Assembly: GCF_000005505.3 (NCBI RefSeq)
Contig: NC_016131.3
Span: forward strand, 69,390,355 to 69,454,354
Origin: Brachypodium distachyon
Lineage: Eukaryota; Streptophyta; Magnoliopsida; Poales; Poaceae
Direction of reading: 5' to 3'
DNA length: 64,000 bases
The notes beneath the pieces are model-generated. The model was given only the letters and a program-made list of their open reading frames with translations. It was not told where the DNA came from and searched no databases. Below, one piece after another: positions 30,479-41,282 of the stretch; positions within the stretch are counted from its first letter, which is position 1, and every line of letters begins with the position of its first letter. A program made the translations under genes and the position numbers.

Positions 30479-32178
30479 CTACGCGCGTTTGAGCAAAACT
30501 ACGAAAATGGACGCAATAGCCAGGAGCACAAAGGTCGACGGGCCATTTGCAAAATCTTTCTTGGTGTTCATGATCAGGGTTTTCAACCTCCCCTTGCTCT
30601 GGCCCTTGTCCGACGTTGCAACCAGGTCTTGCATAATGCTCGAAAGATTCGTCACCATCTCGGACACGAATGCCTTCATTTTCTCAACGTAGTCCTTGAA
30701 TGCTTCTCCAGAGCCCGGTGAAGGCACACTGCTGCTTTGTGAGCTCTCAGCGTCACTATCTTCAGTAACACTAGAAGATTCACTGAGGTCTAAGACAGCA
30801 AAGGTACAGAAGCCCGAGTTAATTTATGAAAAGGTTACTGAATTAGAGGTATCACTGGACAGGCTAATGCTTACCTGTCCCGCATGTCTTGTAGAACTGC
30901 AAAACCTTTTCATTCTTCATCACAGCTTCCCAAACATTCTTGTCAGAAGCAAGCGAAGCAACGACATCCTGCAGAGAAAGGAGTACTCAATACAATAAGG
31001 CTGTTTGCACTTATATATTGCCAATTCAGGACTTAAGTTGCATAATGGATTCAAAAATAAGATGGGCTGTGATTTCATCAATATAAAAGACAGGAAAAGA
31101 TCCCGACTCCCAAACTTTGTGTTGAACAAAGTTAGAGCTCACCTGTGCTTCAGGACTCTCCTGTAGCATTGTAAAGGCTTCAATAACACGTCCAGAGGCT
31201 CCAGAGGAAACAGATAAATTTTCATACTTGTCTTCATGCTTAAATGATTCTGAATGAACACGATCCTGAAATGTTTCCTGGGCATCCTTTGTCTTCGAAA
31301 TTTCCAGGTGGGCAACATGAGACTCAACCTTAGCACTGGTTGGTTACATGAACGCAAGTCATCAGTTTGCTAGTACACATGAGATCTGCCACAGGAGCCA
31401 AAGGGGCATGCAGAGCTAAAGGTAAAATAAAATTAATCGAAGTGTTGGGAATACTATCAATTTTAAGCATAATCATATCATATGGGTTGAACTACATTAA
31501 TTACATGATTCATTCAGGTAATTATCAACCATCCTTTCTGAAAGATACACAATGAAAAACTCTTTGAACGACAGTCCCGATGATGTGATTGCAGAGACAG
31601 ACTGACAGGAAAATCACACAAAACATTAAGCATGTCTAAAATAAACACGATTGGACAAGCCAAAAGGTAAGCGTCTTCAATAGATCTGTTGAATCTATCA
31701 GAAAATGACTTGACCGGCGACCGCTCCTGATGTACCAATCTTCTCATGCACCGGACCACAAATTGTGTAATCTATCGGGCGTCATTGCCTAAAACGACTA
31801 AACGTGCAACAGTATGCAGCTTCCCGTAGCCATGCATAAACCATCTATCACCAGTTCGACATTAATCTACAAAGAAAACGAGAAAGGGAAGAGAGCGGAG
31901 CAGGGGGGTAAGTTTGGCGTTACGCACATCTCGAAGGCTTCCCTGAGGTCGATGGTGGCGGCCATGGCCTCCTCGTAGGTGGGCACGGGGCCGAACACCT
32001 CGCGGTCCGTGATGACCCAGTCATCCACCACCGAGAAGGTGGACGCGGGGCGGCCGTCGGCCGCGGTTGCTGCGCCGGCGGTGGGCTTCACGGCGCGGCG
32101 GTAGGCGGCAGCGGAGCGGTAGCCGCCGATCATGGCGGCCTTGGCGGCCGCGCGGACCCCCATGCTCCCCCCTCCCAT
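30479..32178 (-). CDS. Tail-anchored membrane protein of unknown function
   Basis: Exons: 31928-32178, 31143-31335, 30875-30968, 30479-30789 (849 nt, 282 aa). The N-terminus MGGGSMGVRAAAKAAMIGGYR is basic and small-residue rich. It is followed by STFSVVDDWVITDREVFGPV and YEEAMAATIDLREAFE, a charged middle (KDAQETFQDRVHSESFKHED), DVVASLASDKNVWEAVMKNE, a Ser/Glu-rich stretch, and a C-terminal hydrophobic segment FVLLAIASIFVVLLKRA ending in basic residues. This is the layout of a tail-anchored protein with its bulk in the cytosol. I do not recognise a named domain. The second ATG (MGV..., 32163) is an alternative start. The exon 2 acceptor was chosen because it restores the charged frame; a downstream AG would give an open but less convincing frame. 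Confidence 0.72.
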
Positions 32179-32841
32179 CGCCTCCGATCGATCTCGCGCC
32201 GGCGCAACGAATTAGTACCCGGTACTGATCAGAACGCGATCGAAGTCGGTAGTGTAAAATGACGACGAGTATTTAACAGCTAGATGCGGATAGGAAGGAG
32301 CGTGCCTTTGCTTCCGTGGACGCGGTGAGATCTGGACCGTCGGATGTGGAACGGGTGGATCCTAGGTGTGGGGTGCGGTGCACGAGGAGATATATCCCCG
32401 TCGAGTCCTTGCGGTGCACGTGCATAACGGCATATGCCAAAGATATATCTTCCGTTTGTTCCGCAGATAATTCCGCCGGTTAATCTTCTCTTGCGATTAA
32501 ACTGGTTGGTTGCATCTCACGGATCCCCACGGTAACAGAAAAATCCCCAAACGGCTAAGGCTAGTGGGAGTAGCCAAAGTACCAATTAAGCAATTTGGGT
32601 GATGTGTCCTGATATTAATGAGGAAAGAGAGGGTTGGAGTAACTAGATATGTTACCATCACATCACACTTCCCAAATACAATGAGTTTATAAAGCTAATA
32701 AATAAGTCTTCTATATTACCACAAATATGTTACTACCCACTGTTGAAGTAGTAACATATGCATGTTACTGGTTTATGTTACTACTCATTATGACCAGCCT
32801 AAGAAAACAGAAAAATCCCCAAAGAAAACTCTAGTTTTGTA
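32179..32841. other. Intergenic, promoter side of tail-anchored protein gene
   Basis: GC-rich near the gene, then AT-rich. I see no gene or defined element. The stretch near 32640-32800 (ATGTTACTAC repeated) looks like decayed repeat DNA. Confidence 0.4.
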
Positions 32842-32926
32842 GTCCCACCTCCGTTTCTAAATAGTTGTCGTGATTTTATTGCAAATTTGCACTAAAACCA
32901 CGACAAGTATTTAGGAATGGAGGGAG
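32842..32926. mobile_element. Short Stowaway-like MITE
   Basis: The left end GTCCCACCTCCGTTTCTAAA and right end TTTAGGAATGGAGGGAG, with ATAGTTGTCGTGATTT against its partner ACCACGACAAGTAT, form a hairpin flanked by TA. A partial second copy of the right arm lies at 32962-33002. Confidence 0.65.
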
Positions 32927-33118
32927 TAGAACTTACCTTCAGTATTTCACACTTACATATTTCAAATTTGAACTAAAACCACGACAAGAATTCAGGAACA
33001 GACTCCGAGCGGCCTTTTGCCAACAGGCAGTGCTAACTGGTCAATCTGTATTATCATCTTGACATGCCACATTTAGATAAGATTGTTCATCGTTGGATTC
33101 TTGTCTGATTAGATATTC

Positions 33119-33570
33119 GAGAAAAGTACTTTTTTCGTCTCTCAACTTGTCGGAAAGTTCGTTTTTCGTCCCTCAAAAAAATTCCATACTTTTTTGCTCC
33201 CTTAATTTTCAAAACCGGACATTTTTAGTCACTCAGTCCATCCAAAATGGTTTTCCTAGCCATATGTCTGGTTTTCGCATAATTTTTTCATTTATTTTTT
33301 TCAATCAAGATATGGATGATGCAGATGGAGGAGAAGTACAACCAGTGCCTGGACGAGATCCAAAACACAACGACGTCCAATTTCAACAGCCTCGGCGGTC
33401 ACGGGCTTAAGTGCAAACCGGACACGTGGTTAGACAAACCGTTTCGGATAGCCTTAAAGACTAAAAGTGTCCGGTTTTGAAAGTTCAGGGATGAAAAAAT
33501 TACGAATTGTTTTTGAGGGACGAGAAATGAACTTTCCGACAAGTTGAGGGACGAAAAAAGTATTTTTCTC
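33119..33570. mobile_element. MULE-type MITE with 9-bp TSD
   Basis: Long terminal inverted repeats of about 100 bp begin GAGAAAAGTACTTTTTTCGTC and pair with the end GACGAAAAAAGTATTTTTCTC. A perfect 9-bp target duplication, TAGATATTC, lies at 33110-33118 and 33571-33579, as expected for Mutator-like elements. The 452-bp element has a short non-repetitive centre (33300-33420) that could be captured host sequence. There is no transposase. Confidence 0.85.
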
Positions 33571-33584
33571 TAGATATTCTTATC

Positions 33585-33757
33585 GTTATTGGAACTTTTG
33601 GTAGTTGGAGTTGTAGTCTCCTGTAGTCTGGTTTCAGTTGTAATCGGCAAAGTTTGGTTCCTATGCTTTATATACCTTGTTGCAGACCTCTAAAAACCTC
33701 TGTAAACTGTGTTGATTTCTATAATGAAATCGGGGGCTGATGCTCCTTCCTCTAAAA
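33585..33757 (+). mobile_element. LINE 3' end fragment
   Basis: Ends in ATAATGAAATCGGGGGCTGATG plus an A-rich tail, resembling the 3' end of the nested LINE at 8308-8469. No coding sequence remains. The 5' limit is uncertain. Confidence 0.45.
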
Positions 33758-33759
33758 TA

Positions 33760-36531
33760 TGTTTTTGAAAGGAATTAAACTGTGTTCTCTGGCAACGCTG
33801 GAAACTATGTCCTCTCTGTTTCTTGAGAATCAGGTTGCTTGCCAGAATCTGTTCATGAACACTAAGGAATGCAAACACATAGGTAAATGCGCTGAAGTCC
33901 TTGAAGCTGCACAATTATACGAGTGTAGGTCACTAGCTAATCCGGGAGCGAGCCCCGAAAGATATCCTAGCACGGCTGATCCGGGAGGCGTTATATATAT
34001 CGACAGAGGCTTCTGCTATCTAACGTTTAGCTTCAGTAGCAGCATTGTTTCTGAGTTCAGACACGTGTTCATCTGGCTCGTGTGAGTTGTTATGTGCTCT
34101 AATGTTAGTTATGTTGCTCGACAGGCGAACTGCGAGCACGGCTACTAGCTTCTAAAAAGCCAGGTTTGATAAATCTGAAAAAATGTCTGATATAGCAACA
34201 GTGAAGACTTGTAAGCAACATTGAAACTTCCCAGGCCCCTCTTGCGCACACACAAAAAGATCTCCAAGCCACGTCATGAAATTCCAGGATTAATTGTTAA
34301 CCTCACTACCACCATGACATGATATATACAATTAGAAATAGAAACCTCAACACGTACGTCGATGGCTTGCATCTTCAGTCCATACCAAGCGCCCGCAACG
34401 CTAAACCAAACAAAAAGACACATCAACAACAACCATCCTTGACTCTTACTCATCCTAGTTTTTTTTTTCTTCTGTACGGTTATTACGTCAATTAACAAGT
34501 AGCCAAGCAAATCCACTAACAATAACAAGCGATTAATTAGCAATGAGCAGCCAAAGCCGGTGACCTCGCGCACGCAGCCATCCAATGGCGCGGGATGGCG
34601 ACATGAACTGGTTTCTTAACTGATCCTAGGCACTTAAAACAAATGGCGAGAGTGATCTAAGCCAGCAGGCACACACCCAGGTGCAAAGCATCGCATTAGC
34701 GTTCGAGATAATGATATGGCGGGGGCCGCGGGCTTAATTAGCCAGGGAGGGGGGCCTCTGTGGTGTGGCCTGTGAGCCTCTAGCTCACGGAGAAGCGGGT
34801 CCCGCCGGCGCCGCCCGAGCTAACAGCGCCCAGCATTAGGCCGCCTCCATGCTTAGTTTAAAGTCCCTAACTTGGTGTTAACGCGTCCGACGTGGCGCGC
34901 TCTCCGCCGCGGAAATGGAGTTTTACCCTTTCCACGCTACGGCGTGCTTGACTAGGTGCTTTGATCGATCAAACTGCTGCGTTTGCCTGTTGTTGCAAAG
35001 ATATTCTTGTTTACAGTGTTTGTGGCTGATTGATAGTGTTTGCACTTGGCCGCTAGCTCCCTGTTTGCTTCAGTGTGCATAAGGATTGTCGAAAGATACG
35101 ATAATGCATTCCCAAAAAAGATAAAGGGGTTCCCGTTCAAAAAAAAATGATGAAGGGGTTTGCTAAATTCTGGGAATCTTGTGGCTGGCATCAAATTGAA
35201 CAGATGCGCCAGTAGGGGCTTAGTACTTAGGATAGGTTAATTTGCACAAGCTGGTCACCGACTAAACATATGTTAGGTCTTTCTTGGTAGTACTCGGGAG
35301 GCACCACGCTGTACCAATAGCTCTCACGACTAAGGAGATATCTAAAGACGATGTTTCCCGGATATATAGAAGTTCTTGAAATGAAAAACTTTAAAAAATA
35401 TATAAATATGGGAACCTGAGTGCAGCGTCTTGGCTCCCCAAGGTGAGTAAACATTGAGAAAAATAATTGAAAACGTACAAAATCTGAAATTTTACAGATA
35501 TAAAATCTCGTGTACTTTGTGTGGCCGTAAATTTCATGGAAACTGATTATTTTTGGCCCAGACAAAAGAGAAGAAGACAAAAATTGCACTTGAAAAGCAA
35601 TTTTTAGGGTAGTAAATTGTTTTTTTGCATAGGACACAACTTTCTATCTCTTTTCAATGAAAATTTATATATGGATATAAAAACACATACATGTACATGT
35701 TTAAATTGTTTCGGATTTTTTGACATTCAGAAAAATGTTGCATTTGTCTGTGAAGCATGCAGTAGTACCAAAAAATATCTTCGAAGTGAGAGGAAGAAGG
35801 AATGGAAGAGAGATCTAGTTGCCTGATTAATGCTTAATACATGGTGTATAAGTGTATTAGGTTTCATTAACGTACACAAAAGTTTGATCAAGAATTGCAT
35901 TGTTAATACATGGTTTTTATGAAATGAAATTTATATCACCGGATTTGTCTTCGAAAGTACTTACATAGAATTGTGGTTTTGCATCATATGAATCACATAA
36001 TAGTGAAGCATCCGTCTTAACAAAACCCAACACAACATGTATATTGAGAAAAGGAGTGAGTATTACATTACTGATGGCGTGGCTTATGAATATATTTATT
36101 TTTACTTTCATAAATGAATCAATCTATACACGGAGTAGTAATTGAAGATAACTTTTGCTTTTAGAAAAGAAAACTTTGAAATGTGAACAGTTAAATATAC
36201 AATTTAAAAGTAAAAACCTGAAGCATAGAAGTAAATAGAATATACAATAGAAGTACACTAACCCGGTGAAAACACCAACCACAAACGAACCAACCAAGCG
36301 TTCGCCAATCACCAGTGATTGAACCACAAAGGGTTGCAAAGGCAAAGCTGTAAACCAAGGGGCGTTTTCGTCCACGCGTTTTCCAAGTTATAAAGCCACG
36401 GCACCATGGTATTCTCAATTTCACCTCAACCTCACACAGCACCACTACTCTGATAATTTCGCCTACACCTTGACTTCCTCTGCTTCCTGCACAGAACAGC
36501 ACAAGCGTCGACAGAGCTTAGCTTTCCATCC
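33760..36531. other. Gene-free intergenic stretch
   Basis: 2.8 kb without a recognisable gene. About 34700-34930 is GC-rich and may be an old promoter or CpG-rich fragment. Around 35860-36060 the sequence resembles the interior of the Stowaway at 62909 (TTTTTATGAAATGAAATTTA, AAAGTACTTAC), so a decayed copy is likely there, without clear ends. The rest is AT-rich and unassigned. Confidence 0.45.
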
Positions 36532-37330
36532 ATGACCAAGGTGCACCCAAACGCCGCGGCGGTAGCTGCTTCTCTGGCAGTAGCGGAGGAGAAAAGGGAG
36601 GCGACGGCGGTTGCTTCTCTGGCAGCAGCGGGGGAGAAGAGGGAGCCGGTGGCGCTGACCGTGTGGCGGCGGTCGTTGCTGTTCAACGGGAAGGGGTTCA
36701 CGGTGTTCGACAGCAAAGGCGACCTCGTCTTCCGCGTCGAGACGTACGCCGGCGGCTCCCCCCGCGAGGTCGTCCTCATGGACGCCGACGGCCGCGCCCT
36801 TCTCACCATCTGCCGCAAGGTATACAGCGAATTTCTCTCTTGGGCCTTGGGGGGGTGAGTTCCGTGTGTTTGATTCGGGCGTTGGTTTTTCTGGGAAGAA
36901 GATTTTTTCCATGTCAATCAATTTAACTGGTGTTGCTTTCGTGATCCTCTTGCAGAAGCTGAGTCTAGCGGACGAGTGGTCGATCATGGACGGCGACGCG
37001 GCGTCGGCCGCGCCGAAGCGGTTCACGGCGCGGCGGAATATGAGCCTGCTCCCGACCAAGTCGCTCGCTCGCCTGTCGTCGGTGCGAGGAGCGTCCGACC
37101 GCGGGGACGCCCCCCGGTACCACGTGGAGGGCTCCTACGTCGGCCGCAGCCTCGACATGTTCGCCTCGGCTTCCGGCGGCGGCGGCGAGCAGGGGCGGCG
37201 CGTGGCCACGGTGTGCAGGAAGGAGGCCGCCGTCGGCCCGGACGTGTTCCGGCTGGTGGTGGAGCCGGGCTTCGAGCCGGCGCTCGCCATGGCCGTCGTC
37301 ATACTACTCGATCAGATGTACGCATCTTAA
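36532..37330 (+). CDS. LURP-one-related (LOR, DUF567) protein
   Basis: LOR proteins have a tubby-like beta-barrel fold; Arabidopsis LURP1 works in defence against an oomycete, but most members have no known role. Two exons, 36532-36819 and 36956-37330, give 220 aa. Typical features are LTVWRRSLLFNGKGFTVFDS, GDLVFRVETY, EVVLMDADGRALLTICRK at the end of exon 1, and in exon 2 LSLADEWSIMDGD, YHVEGSYVGRSLDMFA, VATVCRKEA and a hydrophobic end FEPALAMAVVILLDQM. The intron after the CRKK motif is at the usual family position. The N-terminal 35 residues contain an approximate tandem repeat (ASLAVAEEKREATAV / ASLAAAGEKRE). The exon 2 acceptor is TTGCAG. Confidence 0.9.
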
Positions 37331-37511
37331 AGCAGCCTTGACTTGCCGTGGAACAACCAAGTTTCCACGATTCATGAGCAGGGAACCATTCTGAATCTCA
37401 ATCAACAGAAACGAAAGAGAAGGCCGTAGGAAGCATATTCTCCTCTGGTTTGCTTCAGAGCTGGCACCCCCAATTTTTTTGCTTCACGGTTGATGCCTCA
37501 TCGCTCATGAG

Positions 37512-37967
37512 CATCTACGACCGACTGAAGCATTTGTCTTCGGGGTGCCATGTTGCTATGTTTTGGTTACATCCAGGATGTATTCTCGTTGTTTTTGTTG
37601 GTCAAAATAAATCTTCGACATAGGACCAAGATTCAAGAGGTAGGTAGGCGTGGGTGTATATGAACTTGTAAATCCAATCGTTTTTGTTTCCTTCCATCAA
37701 AGGAAATTGTGATTGTTGTATCATATAACTCTGTAGTTGGCATCATGCTGTACACAGCTTTTTTTTGTCCTTAATTTGTTGTGTTCCCTAATTGTCTTCT
37801 CTGATTTCTGATTGCTTGATCTGAGTTATTGCTAGGCCAGGATTTGAGCAGAAACTCAAAACTGCACATTTACAGCTCTGCCAACATCTAAAGCTGATCT
37901 ATACAGTACGCCCAAAATCCCAATGTGTATCAAATGTCAATACATCTGCATCTGTCAAAACCCAGCC
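37512..37967 (+). repeat. Segment homologous to the 3' end and flank of kinase copy 2
   Basis: From CGACTGAAG onward, about 455 bp match 50740-51222 in the same orientation, with small indels (shared GCCATGTTGCTATGTTTTGG, CTTCCATCAAAGGAAATTGT, CATGCTGTACACAG). At 50.8 kb the start of the block is coding, the last part of a kinase ORF. Here no kinase lies upstream, so it may be the remnant of a third copy or simply the source sequence. Confidence 0.75.
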
Positions 37968-38394
37968 CACATTTTAGGCGGCAAATATTGACCATTTGTC
38001 ACCCTAAACTTGACGGGAAACACGTTCAGCCTAAATGGTGTTTAGAGCTCAAATCTACCATGTGGTAGTTGGTGTGACTTGTTGCTCTAATCTGTTTAAA
38101 TACCGCCCATCCCCCTAAATCTTTCCCTTTTTTTTTTCTTGCGGTCCAGGTCTCCTTGTGTCTTTATTTTCCATTCGAGTTATCATAGTTTCTCGTTCTT
38201 TTCCAAATTCCTAACTAACACTAGCCTATGTTAAGGAAATTGGAACTTGGGCCTGGCGTCCTCACGCGCGAGGTACTCAGTCGGAGCGTCCCTTCGAGTT
38301 TCAGTCTCGAGTGCATCGATTCAGGAACAAGGGTTTCCACAGTGCAGGCCAAATTGAGGTGCCAAATTGTCAATTTGGCTTTTGGCACCGCTAA
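37968..38394. other. Intergenic
   Basis: AT-rich sequence between the kinase-tail homology and the putative Harbinger-like element. I see nothing in it. Confidence 0.4.
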
Positions 38395-39122
38395 GACCCC
38401 ATTGTGAGACCGATGCCAAATTCCAAAAATATGGAACCGGAGCAAGTAGCTGCTCCGGTGCTAAATCCCGCCGAAGAATAAACAAATCGGCCTCACTGCC
38501 CACCCATGTTTGGCGCCATGGCACGGAAGCTGCCCACCCATGTTTGGCGCCATGGCACGGAAGCAGCAGCCGATGTCGCGAGGTGCCTCACAGAGGTCGG
38601 AGACGGCGCCGAGCAGGGATGGGCGGAGGCGGTGCGGCGCTGGGCAAAGGCGGGCGGAGGCCGCGCTCGACGGAGACGACGCTGGGCAGGGGCGGGTGTA
38701 GGCGGCGCTCGACGGAGACGGCGCTGGGCAGGGGCGGGAGGAGGCGGCGCTGGACAGAGGTGGGCGGAGGCGGCGCGAAGGAGGTCGGAAGCGGAGCGGG
38801 GTGCAGGGGGAGACGTTGCGGAGGGGGCGCTGACGGAGGAGGCGCGGGGCGCAGTGGGGACTGGGGAGGTGGCCGGAGGGAGTTTGGAGGCACCGCTGGG
38901 GTCAGGTGGAGGAGGCGCTGGGCACGCGGGCGGCCAGGTAGGGAAGATGAAGAGATAAGGTGAGCGGGGGTGGGGTGGATTTATTTGAGGTATTTTATAT
39001 TTTGGTGGGCCCGACCTACATGCAGATTTGGCATCGCTGCATTGTAGCAAAATCAGAATTTAGCATGACTGTCAAATTGCAACTACGTGGCATATTTGGT
39101 TTTTGACACACTGTGAAAGCCC
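38395..39122. mobile_element. Putative Harbinger-like element with GC-rich minisatellites
   Basis: The left end GACCCCATTGTGAG and right end (minus strand) GGGCTTTCACAGTGTG are weakly similar, and each is flanked by TAA (38392-38394, 39123-39125). AT-rich ends enclose a GC-rich core with two tandem arrays: a 34-bp unit twice at 38494-38561 (CTGCCCACCCATGTTTGG...) and a unit of about 42 bp two to three times at 38660-38760. The open frames here come from the repeats and are not taken as genes. Confidence 0.4.
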
Positions 39123-39180
39123 TAATGAGCAGAACGTCATCCAGGCGGTAATTTTGGTTACCGTCCGGTAACCGTGTTTA

Positions 39181-39208
39181 CCCCCCCCCCCACCCCCCAC
39201 ACACACAC
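39181..39208. repeat. C-run and (CA)n microsatellite
   Basis: C11, A, C6, then about five AC units. It has the same composition as the tracts at 6.99 and 63.74 kb, and lies 3 bp from the LINE target duplication. Confidence 0.85.
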
Positions 39209-39221
39209 GGTAAATGGTGTT

Positions 39222-40244
39222 TTTTTTTAAAACGAAAGTTTTTATTGATCTCAATGTTATATCGAGCGATACAATCAAAGAGTATCACTCCCCCGCCTCT
39301 GCGCCGAAATGCACATAGCCAAAAAGTACCGAACAAACTTATTACAATGAAAGAAATATAACGACTCAAGCAGCCTCAAGGCGGAGGCTAGACCGTCACC
39401 CATGGTGGGTAAAAATGTCCCTGACAACTTGCTCCAGCCTGTTGCACGCCATCAAAGCCAGTTGACGGTCTGCCGGCTTGAGGAGTATAGACCAAGTACG
39501 GAGCCAGTGCGTGCAAGAATACAAAACCTGCATTGGAGAAGTTAAATTCTTTCTATTAAAAACATTATCATTTCTGTATAACCAAATTGCCCAACATAAA
39601 GCTGCTGCCCCGTACAAAAGAAGCGCGCTCAATCTTTTGTTAACACCCCGTAATCAGGACCCAAACATATGAGCAATATCACGGAGAGGATAAAGATTAT
39701 AAGCTATTTGGACCATTGACCACACAGATCGAGAGACATAACACCAAAAAAAAAGGTGTACAATGGTTTCATCCTCAGCACAAAAACTACACTTCGGACT
39801 ACCATTCCAGTTCCGCTTTATTAGGTTGTCTTTAGTAAGAGTGACCCCCCGCCGCAAGAACCAAAAGAAAATTTTAATTTTTAGAGGAACCTTTAATCTA
39901 TATAATTGTTTGGTAGATATCGGCGTATCAGCATGGACCAAGGCCTGGTACATTGATTTGACCAAAAATAAACCGCTGGGGTGAAGATTCCAACAAAACT
40001 CATTGTGATCAGGAGATAGGTTCACGGTAGAGAGACGAGTCAGGAGATCAGTTCACTCTACCAATTTAGGTCCGACAAGGCTTCTTCTGAAGGACACATT
40101 TGGTGGGAAGGAAGCGAGAACCTGAGCCAAGGTATCATGTTTGTTACGAACAATGAAGAATAAAGAAAGGTATTGATCTCGAAGGAGACGAACACCAAGC
40201 CAAGAATCCTCCCAGAATGTCACTTGAGAGCCATCCTTGATAGA
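39222..40244 (-). mobile_element. 5'-truncated LINE with zf-RVT domain and 11-bp TSD
   Basis: Minus-strand frames encode the end of a plant LINE ORF2: VTFWEDSWLG, then NEFCWNLHPSGLFLVKSMYQ, the zf-RVT part KVPLKIKIFFWFLRRGV and CSFCAEDETIVHLFFWC, and ALCWAIWLYRNDNVFNRK. At least one stop codon breaks the frame. The poly-A tail is the T-run at 39222-39228. A perfect duplication TAAATGGTGTT lies at 39211-39221 and 40245-40255. This is a dead insertion. Confidence 0.85.
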
Positions 40245-40255
40245 TAAATGGTGTT

Positions 40256-41282
40256 ACCGAGCAAAAATTACCGAATTTTTTTGAATTTTTTTACGTGAAA
40301 TAAAAGGATATGTAGATTTGTGTCATATGTTAGACAGTAACGAGTTGGTATTGCAGCGGCAGCGACGCAGCGTGAGTGCCCGCCAGTTCGCACTGAGAGA
40401 TGGCCGGTTCAACGTGACATGGTACCCGACCAGTGAGATATGAGAGCTTATACATTAGCGTAGCATTCATAGACTAAATATTCCTTGTAGAAAAATTTGA
40501 ATTCAAATAGTATTTGATTTAAATTGTCACCATTGTCCAGGACATCAAGTATAGTGCTGCAAAGTTTTTTATCTTGAAGTTCATCCTTGTTAATGTTGTT
40601 GTAACGAGGCAGCTCATGTTCTTGCAAAATCTGCAGAACATGATGTTGGTACCTGCTGGTTTAATGTGTCACCTGACGAGATCAGGACCAATTATCGATC
40701 TATAATGGACAAATTATTTATGAATGAGATGCCTATTGTTTCAAAAAAAAAATCCTTTGCATGGTAAGCAAATGCAAACAAGTTAACAACAACCCCGAGC
40801 CATTTCCATGGCAAGTGAAACCATAGTTTCAGTATACAACCAGGCTAACAGACACAGACAGTGCTGAATACGCAGAACAGGAGAAGCAACCAGCAGCTGC
40901 AGCCGCCACCCCAGCTCTAGGCAAGGAAGACGCGTGCGTACGCCGTATATACGCGCAGGGCTATACGATGCGAACGTAAACGCAAGCGGCAAGCAAACGC
41001 CGAACCGGGCCACGCCTTGCGTCGGACCCACCTGACAGCCACCGTACGGAGTAGCATGTCCAATTACGTCGGCGATCGGGGCAAACCTGCGAAACAAGTT
41101 ACTGTAGCGCGAGCAGCATTCGGATTTGACCGAACTTCCATTAGTTCAATCCGGATTTGAGTCCGAGTCGGGGGCTGCATCAGCTCATTGCTCCTACACA
41201 TATGCCGTCTTCGAAATTCGCAGAGCTCCTCCATCCTCTCCACGATCTCCTGCCTCCGATTCCACCTCTCTGTTTGCGCGCC
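40256..41282. other. Intergenic and promoter of kinase copy 1
   Basis: Unassigned sequence up to about 41090. From there to the start codon it is homologous to 49420-49568 upstream of kinase copy 2 (CAGCATTCGGATTTGACCGA against CAGCACTCGGATTTGACCGA), so the duplication included the proximal promoter. No clear TATA box. Confidence 0.5.

Noticed and set aside
38367..38963. Overlapping GC-rich frames of 100-198 codons
   Set aside because: All three frames are open on both strands because of 34-42-bp tandem repeats with few stops; the products are low-complexity Arg/Gly/Ala.
41157..41282. In-frame extension upstream of the kinase 1 ATG, including MPSSKFAEL
   Set aside because: The conserved start in both copies is MAV[LF]L with GCCATGG context. 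Upstream residues are not conserved between copies.
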